Assembly (NCBI GenBank): GCA_037147235.1
Contig: JBAWVO010000016.1
Coordinates: forward strand, 1 to 42,415
DNA from: JANXQG01 sp037147235
Lineage (GTDB): Bacteria; Planctomycetota; Planctomycetia; Pirellulales; Thermoguttaceae
Direction of reading: 5' to 3'
DNA: 42,415 nucleotides
Positions 24,975-31,569 of this stretch are shown here, piece by piece. Position 1 is the first letter of the stretch. Every line of letters starts with the position of its first letter. The position numbers and the translations under genes were made by a program. Below the pieces are notes generated by a model, which was not told the origin of the DNA, ran no database searches, and saw only the letters and a list, made by a program, of their open reading frames with translations.

Positions 24975-26713
24975 GTCTGCGGCACCGGTCCTGGCGGCAC
25001 CGGTCCCGGCTCTTGAATAATGTGTTCCACGGCCGTCAGAAGCTGATCCAAACGGAACGGCTTGTAAAGAATAGCCCAGGCCGGCAACCCGATCTTACGG
25101 GCGTTGACAATCGAATGGCCTGGATCATAACCAAAGCCGGTCATTAAAACCAGTGGCACGGGGACGACCACTTCCTGAAGCTTGAGCATCAGTTCGTAGC
25201 CGTTCATGTCCGGCAGGCGGATGTCGGCGATGATTACGTCATAAGGCGTATCGGTCATCGCGCGGACCATGCATACCGCTTCGGCCCCGTCATGGGCTGT
25301 TTCCACCGTGACCGTGTAGCGGTCCAGCAGGCCGTGGGCTGCACTTCGTACGTTGCCGTCTGCATCGACAACCAGTACGCGCCGGTCGCGCAACAACGGG
25401 CGATCCTCGACGAGCATGGCGACCGGGTGGGCCTGCCCGGGCGACATCGTCTGGCCGACCTTCTGGATTACCTGTTTGATGTCGCGAGCATTGCGAAGGA
25501 TTCGCTGCAATCGTTCGACCACCTCGGGTTCGTGGCCAATGTAGCGTTCCATCACGTTGACGGCCTCGTTGAGGATCTCGTCGACCGGCAAGGCCACCGC
25601 GCTGTGAATAGCCTCGACACTCTCGGCGGCCGTGTTCGCCTTTTCGGCCACCAGCAGTTCCAAGGTGTTCAGCGCGGCGGCCACATCGCGGCTAAAGATT
25701 TCCAGAAATTGAAGGTCGCTCTCGCTGAACGCCCGCGACTCCATGCTTTCCACGTTGAAGGTGCCGATCACCTCGTCGTGCAGTAACAACGGCACGGTCA
25801 GCGAACTCTTCGCCCCGCGGGCACCTTCCAGGAACAAGGGATCTTCGGTCGTGTCTTCGCAAAGGTAACTCTTGCCGGTCGCCGCCACGAAACCGGTCAC
25901 GCCGTTGTCGAGGGGTAGGGCGTACAGGTCGCGCATCGCCGCATCGGGATCCATGGCCACGGCCAAAAGCGGTTCCAGGCGATTCGTCTTGCGATCCAAG
26001 AGACGAATCTCTGCCACCTCAAAGTGCAGTAGGTCTTTGGTGAAGTGGATGATGTTGGATTTGAGAAGCTCGATCCTGTCGCGGATCGGCATGTGGAAAA
26101 CTTCTTCGGGAGTCAGGTCGGCCAACTCCATGCCGGCCTGATGGATCGCGGCCAGTTTCTGCTGCTGCTGCACCTCAATCGTCACGTCGCGGATCGTAAT
26201 AATCAGATGACGAGCCGGGCCTTCGATCTCGCGGACCGGGGCAGCTTGCACCTGAAAATAGCGATTGTCCTGGCTTCGCAGCGTGGAACTCGTCCCCTGG
26301 CCGGTCGCCAAAGCCGTGTGAAAGGGACAAAAGTCCGGCCCTAAAATTTCCGGGCTGCCAAGTGCTGCGTAAAAATTGACTCCCACGACCGAATCCCGGC
26401 CGCTCCATTCGCACATCCGGCCGTTGCCCCAGGTGATCGTGTTATCGCTCTCCAGCAGAACGACTCCGTCGGGCATGCCCTCAAGAATCTGTTCATTCTG
26501 CAGGAGTTTGCCGACCTCAAATACCTCGCGAAAGTACTGGGCCGTGACGAAAACGCCGTCGAACCGCTCACGGGTCAGCAGAGCCAACGCTCGCATCGGA
26601 TTCTGCACGACAACCACTTCGCGCGATTGGGACGCGGCAGAGAGCGTTTGCTCGACGCTCTCGCGGGAGTCACCCACAAGCAGGATTTTGGGCTTTTCCG
26701 GCAATGTTTCCAT
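24971..26713 (-). CDS. PAS-GAF-receiver regulator without kinase domain
   Basis: 580 residues. Residues about 8-75 look like a decayed receiver (ILLVGDSRESVEQ; Thr57 where the Asp is expected). PAS at about 78-185 (MPDGVVLLESDNTITWGNGR), GAF at about 215-350 (LPLDNGVTGFVAATGKSY, SLTVPLLLHDEVIGTFNVES), then a helical hairpin (360-420) resembling a DHp dimerisation helix pair but without the H-box His, and a true receiver at 443-567 (Asp450, phosphoacceptor Asp497 in ADIRLPDMNG, Thr525, Lys551 in YKPF). There is no HATPase domain, so it must be phosphorylated by a separate kinase. Its output may be the coupled metallophosphoesterase. Confidence 0.83.
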   Translation of the reverse strand: METLPEKPKILLVGDSRESVEQTLSAASQSREVVVVQNPMRALALLTRERFDGVFVTAQYFREVFEVGKLLQNEQILEGMPDGVVLLESDNTITWGNGRMCEWSGRDSVVGVNFYAALGSPEILGPDFCPFHTALATGQGTSSTLRSQDNRYFQVQAAPVREIEGPARHLIITIRDVTIEVQQQQKLAAIHQAGMELADLTPEEVFHMPIRDRIELLKSNIIHFTKDLLHFEVAEIRLLDRKTNRLEPLLAVAMDPDAAMRDLYALPLDNGVTGFVAATGKSYLCEDTTEDPLFLEGARGAKSSLTVPLLLHDEVIGTFNVESMESRAFSESDLQFLEIFSRDVAAALNTLELLVAEKANTAAESVEAIHSAVALPVDEILNEAVNVMERYIGHEPEVVERLQRILRNARDIKQVIQKVGQTMSPGQAHPVAMLVEDRPLLRDRRVLVVDADGNVRSAAHGLLDRYTVTVETAHDGAEAVCMVRAMTDTPYDVIIADIRLPDMNGYELMLKLQEVVVPVPLVLMTGFGYDPGHSIVNARKIGLPAWAILYKPFRLDQLLTAVEHIIQEPGPVPPGPVPQT

Positions 26714-27222
26714 ACTCCGGCGGAATCAAAAATGAAAATATTTCGCCTGACACCTGATTATATGAAGCAGAACCAAACCAAGCAACCGGGCCAAATACCA
26801 ACCCAGGAGAACTGAAATGTCTGCTTCGTAGAACGGAATTTATTCCGTTGCCTTATCTTTTTCGGGGTAAACGGAATAAATTCCGTTCTACGAAGGAATG
26901 CCTCTGCTGCCTTCTAAGTGGCATCGGCCCAAGGTTAACGATAAATTGACTGTCAACTACCCAAATCTCCGATTTTCCCCATTCTTTGACATTCCAGTTG
27001 AACATGGTTGCTACGAACGGCAAAGAACGAACCCCGCGAACGACCAGAAGCATTTTCCTAAGCCGAAAAGGTAGATCGAACTCGGGGAAATTCCTTGGCA
27101 AACCGTTCGCCAACCCATTCACGTCTCCAGGTCTCGCGAGTCGTGCGACGATGGAGGAATAGCGAGTTACCGTGGGTGGTTCACAATTCGGGCGTCGTTC
27201 TCGGAGTATTGGGAGTCGAGAC
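26714..27222. other. 509-bp gap with large inverted repeat, no gene
   Basis: Holds the 26-bp-arm inverted repeat at 26824-26895. A minus-strand frame of about 120 codons (26853-27224) is rejected: it runs through the repeat and lacks any domain. The end of the gap carries GGGAG (27211-27215), the binding site of the next gene. Confidence 0.6.
26824..26895. repeat. Perfect 26-bp inverted repeat of the ACGGAAT family
   Basis: Arms 26824-26849 and 26870-26895 are exact reverse complements over all 26 bases, around a 20-nt loop (26850-26869). Each arm itself contains a dyad: ACGGAAT-TT-ATTCCGT (26833-26848) and ACGGAAT-AA-ATTCCGT (26871-26886). One arm nearly matches 2855-2877. Confidence 0.9.
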
Positions 27223-27471
27223 ATGTGGCGGGCATTCTTTCTGGGGATTGGCGTCTATCTGATGATTGCCGGCGCGGAGTGCCTAGCGGTGGACCGTGTC
27301 TTCTGGCGAACGACGCCGGATCCCGCGCCGACGATGCTCTCCTTTTCAAAACCTGCCCAAAAGCCAAAGGATTTCCCCCCCGCCCCATGGGTTCCCTGGA
27401 GCCTCCTATCCACGGGGGCTGTGGTTTGCCTGTACTCCTTTACCATCCCCAAGCGGATGGTCGGTAAGTGA
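27223..27471 (+). CDS. Small two-helix membrane protein, planctomycete type
   Basis: 82 residues from ATG 27223, supported by GGGAG 7 nt upstream. MWRAFFLGIGVYLMIAGAE is the first membrane helix; a Pro-rich loop follows (TTPDPAPTMLSFSKPAQKP), then WSLLSTGAVVCLYSFTI is the second, ending in a basic tail (PKRMVGK). Both ends are likely cytoplasmic. I have seen this small family, with the W-S-L-L-S-x-G-A-V-V core, in planctomycetes; no function is known. It lies 66 bp before the next small gene. Confidence 0.75.
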   Translation: MWRAFFLGIGVYLMIAGAECLAVDRVFWRTTPDPAPTMLSFSKPAQKPKDFPPAPWVPWSLLSTGAVVCLYSFTIPKRMVGK

Positions 27472-27537
27472 GAGGCTATCTATCTTATGGATTGTAAATA
27501 CTACTTGCAAAGTTCACCAAATCAGGAGGCTTTAGGC

Positions 27538-27849
27538 ATGTTACGCATGAGTTTGGCGGCGTTGGTACTGAGCGCGGGTATGATGTTTGTTGGTTCCAGT
27601 GCGGCCGTGGCGGCCTCGAACCCATCGGCGGCTCCGACGGCCTCGAACGGGCCAGGCTGGCTTGGCGTTGTTGTGGCCCATGGCGAATTGAAGCAGCAGA
27701 TCGATTCGACGCCCATTGTTGAACGCCCGAACCGGCCATTTCATTTTTATGGCAACGCGGTGCGGCGCAAATATTACCGTGGTGCCTCTTCGCCTAAGAA
27801 AAGTAATATGGCCAAAGGTGGCGAGTCGCCGGTTGTCCAACCCAAGTAG
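27538..27849 (+). CDS. Small exported protein of unknown function
   Basis: 103 residues from ATG 27538, supported by AGGAGG 8 nt upstream; the longer frame to 27487 lacks this. Signal peptide (LRMSLAALVLSAGMMFVG, cleavage near AVA-AS). The mature part has GWLGVVVAHGELKQQ and a conserved-looking RPFHFYGNAVRRKYYRG. The basic RRKYYRG followed by a polar tail suggests an envelope or polyanion contact. No known domain. It is convergent with fumC; the 78 bp between them show no clear terminator. Confidence 0.7.
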   Translation: MLRMSLAALVLSAGMMFVGSSAAVAASNPSAAPTASNGPGWLGVVVAHGELKQQIDSTPIVERPNRPFHFYGNAVRRKYYRGASSPKKSNMAKGGESPVVQPK

Positions 27850-27927
27850 AATCGATCACGATGCTGAACCACGGGTCGTTTGGAGCCTCTCCGTGCGTGG
27901 TGCTCCAGCGACAACACGCCCCCCCGC

Positions 27928-29349
27928 TCACCCCGGCTGGATCATCTTCCAGGGATCGAGCGCGTTTTCCAGCACGTCTTCGGGAAGGATCTTTTTCTCG
28001 CGGCATAGCTCCCGAACTGTCTTGCCGGTGACGATCGATTCTTTGGCCAACTTAGCGGCCTGCTCGTAGCCAATATAGGGATTCAAGCCGGTAGCCATCG
28101 CCGGGCTGCGCTCGACCTCGCTATTGCAGGTCTGGACATTCGCCGTCATGCCGACGAGGCAGCGGCGGGTGAACGCCAGGGTCGCGCCGCTGAGCAGGCG
28201 AATGCTCTCCAGGGTTGCGTGGCCCATCACCGGCATCATGATATTCAACTGGAACTGGCTGCCGGCGGCCCCGCACAGCGCGATCGTGGCATCATTGCCG
28301 ATCACCCGCGCAGCGACCTGCATCAGACTCTCCGACATCACCGGATTGACCTTGCCCGGCATAATCGAGCTGCCCGGCTGAAGGTCGGGCAGGGTGATTT
28401 CATGGAAACCCGTCTGCGGGCCGGAACTGAGCCAGCGGACGTTGTTTGCGACCGTGAAGAGCGTTGCCGCGATCGTGCGAATCTGACCGTGACACTCGAC
28501 CAGGCCGTCGCGCTGGGCGTTGGCTTCAAAGTGATCGACCGCCTCGATAAATTGAATGCCGGTCTGTTTGGACAGAATCTCGCAGACCCGCCGGGCGAAC
28601 TGCGGATGCGTATTGATTCCGCTGCCGACAGCCGTTCCGCCGACGGGCAATTCGAGAATCGCTTCCAAGGCGCGGCCGGCGCGGCCGACCGAGCGGTCCA
28701 GTTGCCGAGCCATGCCGCCGATCTCTTGTCCCAACGCAAGGGGCGTTGCGTCGATAAGGTGTGTGCGACCGATCTTCAGCACCTTCTCCCACTCCTTGGC
28801 CTTGGCCGAGAGGGCCTCGCCACATTCGCCCAGAGCCGGAATGAGATGGTTGCGAATTGCCAGGGACACCGCCACATGGATCGTGGTGGGGAACATGTCA
28901 TTGGTGCTCTGGCCCATGTTCACGTGATCGTTGGGATGGATCGGCTTCTGCGCGTCGAAACGGTCGCCGCCGGCCAACTCGATTGCCCGATTGGAAATCA
29001 CCTCATTAACGTTCATGTTGGTCGACGTGCCGGAACCAGTCTGGTAGACGTCGACTGGGAATTGGTCGTCAAACTTGCCGTCGGCCACTTCGCGAGCCGC
29101 GGCCAGGAGGGCCTCAACCTGCCGGTCCTGGAGAGGATTTCTGCCCGTGCCGGTCAGCTTGCCCAGGTCGCGGTTTGCCACGGCGGCAGCCCACTTGACC
29201 AGGGCGAAGGCATGGATCAACTCCGGGGGAATGGTTTGGCCGGAAATGGGGAAGTTTTCCACCGCACGCTGGGTCTGGGCACCAAAATAGGCCTGGATCG
29301 GCAAGCGGACTTCCCCCAACGAATCGTACTCGACGCGGAACTCGTTCAT
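27928..29349 (-). CDS. fumC: Fumarate hydratase class II
   Basis: 473 residues from ATG 29349; the frame's longer start (29529) overlaps the DUF493 gene. Family signature GSSIMPGKVNPV (about 324-335), TGSGTSTNMNVNE (about 101) and the active-site RTHLIDATPLALGQE (about 191) are all present. It interconverts fumarate and malate in the citric acid cycle as a cytoplasmic tetramer without iron-sulphur centres. It starts 67 bp after the DUF493 gene on the same strand. The binding site is weak (AAGAAA-like). Confidence 0.95.
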   Translation of the reverse strand: MNEFRVEYDSLGEVRLPIQAYFGAQTQRAVENFPISGQTIPPELIHAFALVKWAAAVANRDLGKLTGTGRNPLQDRQVEALLAAAREVADGKFDDQFPVDVYQTGSGTSTNMNVNEVISNRAIELAGGDRFDAQKPIHPNDHVNMGQSTNDMFPTTIHVAVSLAIRNHLIPALGECGEALSAKAKEWEKVLKIGRTHLIDATPLALGQEIGGMARQLDRSVGRAGRALEAILELPVGGTAVGSGINTHPQFARRVCEILSKQTGIQFIEAVDHFEANAQRDGLVECHGQIRTIAATLFTVANNVRWLSSGPQTGFHEITLPDLQPGSSIMPGKVNPVMSESLMQVAARVIGNDATIALCGAAGSQFQLNIMMPVMGHATLESIRLLSGATLAFTRRCLVGMTANVQTCNSEVERSPAMATGLNPYIGYEQAAKLAKESIVTGKTVRELCREKKILPEDVLENALDPWKMIQPG

Positions 29350-29416
29350 TGGTTCAAAAAAGTTTCTTGGGTGCAATAATGGGGTTGAAGAATTTAATGG
29401 GGTAGAGGCAATCTGA

Positions 29417-29683
29417 TTATAGCACCCTACAGATATGGCGGTGTTCGTGCAAAGCCTTGAAGATCTCGTTGCGGTGGTCTTCGCTTTCCACCGTGACCAC
29501 CAAAAGCAATGAACAATAGCGGCCGCCACTGCTGGTGCGGGAAAAGCTCACCTCGTGCTTGCGATCGGCCATGATCTCGGCGATTGCCTCCCGCATCGAA
29601 CCCTCATTCCAGCCAATGGCCTTATACTCCCAAGGACAGGGATATTCAATGACCGGGCGGCCTTCGGCAAAATTCGGTTCCAT
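29417..29683 (-). CDS. DUF493 (YbeD-like) family protein
   Basis: 88 residues, family-typical length. VIEYPCPWEYKAIGWNE (11-27), then MREAIAEIMADRKHEVSFSRTSSGGRYCSLLLVVTVES and IFKALHEHRHICRVL match the ACT-like ferredoxin fold of DUF493, whose E. coli member YbeD has no settled function. GGGAGAG before the ATG supports the start. Probably co-transcribed with fumC. Confidence 0.85.
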   Translation of the reverse strand: MEPNFAEGRPVIEYPCPWEYKAIGWNEGSMREAIAEIMADRKHEVSFSRTSSGGRYCSLLLVVTVESEDHRNEIFKALHEHRHICRVL

Positions 29684-29827
29684 GCATACTCTCCCTCACG
29701 ATAAGTATATTGCTTAACCCTAAAATTGAAAAGCCAATATTTTCGTCATTTCATTGTACTGGGTCAAACTCGGGTAATGGACTTTCCTCAGGACGACGTG
29801 TAGGATTGCATGCGTAGCTGGAGTAAT

Positions 29828-29913
29828 TGTGGTGCGGGCGTCCCGCCTGTCCAAGGTGTTGTGGTTGAACCAGGCAGGCGAGACGCCCGCACCACAAACT
29901 TGGCGGAGAGCCC
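29828..29913. repeat. Full palindromic repeat carrying 56-bp copy 2
   Basis: 29828-29849 and 29875-29896 are inverted copies (21 of 22 bases pair) forming a large hairpin around GTCCAAGGTGTTGTGGTTGA-like loop sequence. 29858-29913 is the exact reverse complement of 21206-21261. It ends about 30 bp before the DinB-like gene, in the 260-bp gap 29684-29943. Confidence 0.88.
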
Positions 29914-29943
29914 AAAAAATCTTTACCAAGAGGAGAATTAACG

Positions 29944-30432
29944 ATGTCGCTGAAGAACCATATTCGCTGGCAGATCGAACAGAACCATTGGATCACCCTG
30001 TCCTACGTGCAAGATCTGACGGACGCTGATTTCTTAATTCGGCCCGTGCCCGGCATGAATCATATCGCCTGGCAGTTGGGGCACCTGATCACCAGTTCGC
30101 AAAAGATGCTCGGCTGGCTGGGGCAACCGGCGCCGGCGTTGCCGGCGGGCTTTGAAGAGGGCTATACCAAGGAAACGGCCAGTACAGACGATCCGGCGAA
30201 GTTTGCCACGAAGGATGTCTATCTGAATCTGGCGGCAAAAATCAAGGCAGCTTCCTTGGCTGCCCTCGACGCCATCCCGGAAAGCAAACTGGACGACCCC
30301 GGCCCGGAGCAGATGCGGGAGTATGCTCCCACGGTGGCGGCCGTGTTGACCATGCTGGGCGCGCACTGGGTACTGCACGCCGGGCAATTCGTCGCCGTTC
30401 GCCGCAAGCTGGGGAAAGCGCCGCTGTTTTAG
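29944..30432 (+). CDS. DinB-superfamily protein
   Basis: 162 residues, a typical four-helix DinB-like metal-binding protein. The His triad is visible as NHIAWQLGH (His40, His47) and HWVLHAGQF (His141, His145), with the metal ligands expected from one residue of the first pair and one or two of the second. DinB-superfamily proteins include thiol transferases, nickel/zinc-dependent enzymes and many unassigned members. AAGAGGAG about 8 nt before the ATG supports the start. The gene's end overlaps the minus-strand DUF2007-like remnant. Confidence 0.8.
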   Translation: MSLKNHIRWQIEQNHWITLSYVQDLTDADFLIRPVPGMNHIAWQLGHLITSSQKMLGWLGQPAPALPAGFEEGYTKETASTDDPAKFATKDVYLNLAAKIKAASLAALDAIPESKLDDPGPEQMREYAPTVAAVLTMLGAHWVLHAGQFVAVRRKLGKAPLF

Positions 30433-30459
30433 GCGGCCGATCAGCTTTTTCTGAAACTG

Positions 30460-30720
30460 GCTGATACGCGGTGCCATGGTTTCGCCAAACGGCAGCCCAC
30501 CTGCCGCGGTTCCCAGAGAATCGCCCACGACCTGCGCGCAGATGCCACGTTCCTCCAAGATTGCGAGCAGTCCGTGCGCCTCCACGCCGTTGGCAGCGGA
30601 GTAGACATCAACAACGCGATCAGCTACCGTTTCCGAGAAAGTTGCTTCGGTAATTTCGGGATCGTAGTCCCATGCGGCGTTGATATACCTGGCGGGGTCG
30701 GCCAGAAAATTTAGCTTGAG
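30460..30720 (-). pseudogene. DUF2007-like (signal-transducing/PIN-like small domain) remnant
   Basis: Reading the minus strand, VDVYSAANGVEAHGLLAILE and ERGICAQVVGDSLGTAAGG (about 30463-30615) match the DUF2007 core of putative signal-transducing proteins. Upstream protein-like sequence (DPARYINAAWDYDPEITEA) reaches the vapC stop, but no in-frame ATG, GTG or TTG exists before the internal GTG at 30585, and the C-terminus runs into the DinB-like gene. It therefore looks broken at both ends. One end of the vapBC direct repeat (30708-30721) lies within it. Confidence 0.5.
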
Positions 30721-30721
30721 G
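30708..30721. repeat. 14-bp direct repeat, left copy flanking vapBC
   Basis: AATTTAGCTTGAGG, identical to 31402-31415. The two copies bracket vapC and vapB closely (12-13 bp from each end), suggesting a target-site duplication or recombination scar around a mobile cassette. Confidence 0.7.
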
Positions 30722-30733
30722 GCTTTGTTGTCC

Positions 30734-31135
30734 TCACAGCAAATCCATCACCTGTAAGCCTGGAACGCGAGCGAATTCGGCCGGGTTCGTTGTTAAAACG
30801 GCACATCCGTGATGTAATGCCGTTGCCGCAATCAGAAGATCGTGAGCTCCAATTTGGATACCTCGTACGGCGAGGAATGCGAATATCTCGGCATGACGTC
30901 GTGCAATTTCCAATGTGATGTCTTTGATTGGCATCGCTACGAGGATGCCTTCCACAAAGGCGGAACGAGTTTTTCGACGATCGTCCGAGTCGGCTCGCCA
31001 TACTCCGACAAGAAGCTCGGAGGCAGTAACAACACTAATCGCAGCTTCACCGTAGGCAGACCACTTCCCAAGATCGAGGGCGCGTCCTGTGCGTTCCCAA
31101 ACAATAATCACACCGGTGTCGATGATCAGGCCCAC
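30734..31135 (-). CDS. vapC: PIN-domain ribonuclease toxin VapC
   Basis: 133 residues from GTG 31135. The acidic PIN residues are visible: Asp6 (LIIDTG), Glu40 (VTASELL), Asp99 (GAHDLLIAATAL); the fourth position reads Asn117 in TTNPAEF. PIN toxins cleave specific RNA sites, often tRNA anticodon stems, under control of the partner VapB. The GTG overlaps the end of the antitoxin gene by 10 bp (31126-31135), giving tight coupling. All key residues are intact, so the toxin should be active. Confidence 0.85.
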   Translation of the reverse strand: MGLIIDTGVIIVWERTGRALDLGKWSAYGEAAISVVTASELLVGVWRADSDDRRKTRSAFVEGILVAMPIKDITLEIARRHAEIFAFLAVRGIQIGAHDLLIAATALHHGCAVLTTNPAEFARVPGLQVMDLL

Positions 31136-31389
31136 GGATTGCTCTCCGTCGGAATCGATCGGCGAATGTCTTCCACATCCTTGGCAAAGGACTCCTGTTC
31201 TTCATTCAAAGGAGGAACCTTGGCAAGAATGGCGTTTAAGTCTGAAACTCGCGGTATTGAGGCGACAGGCGAAAGTCTAGCCACGACTTTCTGATCTCGC
31301 TCAAATTCCACAGTCACTTGGTCGCGCAGCACATGCTCTAAAAGCCCTGTCCAATCCAAAGCGGGATCTGAAATTGACTGTCGTTCCAT
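31126..31389 (-). CDS. vapB: Phd/YefM-like antitoxin VapB
   Basis: 87 residues. N-terminal WTGLLEHVLRDQVTVEFERDQK is the Phd-fold strand-helix part; the C-terminal half (VPPLNEEQESFAKDVEDIRR) is acidic and helical, typical of the region that covers the toxin. CCGGAG about 6 nt before the ATG supports the start. It is first in a two-gene unit with vapC and is expected to autoregulate the promoter at 31437-31465. Identity as the antitoxin follows from order, overlap and fold. Confidence 0.75.
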   Translation of the reverse strand: MERQSISDPALDWTGLLEHVLRDQVTVEFERDQKVVARLSPVASIPRVSDLNAILAKVPPLNEEQESFAKDVEDIRRSIPTESNPWA

Positions 31390-31401
31390 GGCGAACTCCG
31401 G

Positions 31402-31415
31402 AATTTAGCTTGAGG
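31402..31415. repeat. 14-bp direct repeat, right copy flanking vapBC
   Basis: AATTTAGCTTGAGG, identical to 30708-30721. It falls in the vapB leader, between promoter and start codon. Confidence 0.7.
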
Positions 31416-31436
31416 CGGAAGCGATCACACGACCCT

Positions 31437-31465
31437 ATTATAGACTGACGAATAGGACAAGCCAA
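31437..31465 (-). promoter_or_regulatory. Sigma70-type promoter of vapBC
   Basis: On the minus strand TTGGCT (31465-31460) is 17 bp from a consensus TATAAT (31442-31437). Transcription would begin near 31430, about 40 nt before the vapB ATG. The right direct-repeat copy lies in the resulting leader. Confidence 0.65.
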
Positions 31466-31569
31466 GTCTGCGGTGCGCGTACTCGCGACAAAAAATCATT
31501 GCCCCCGCCTTCCCGGCACGTTAGACTGAAGATCTTTACGATGCCCTATTGTGCCCACGCGGGAACCAA

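Noticed and set aside
26853..27224. Minus-strand frame of about 120 codons
   Set aside because: Includes the large inverted repeat arm, is highly basic without domain pattern, and faces a well-supported gene start on the other strand.
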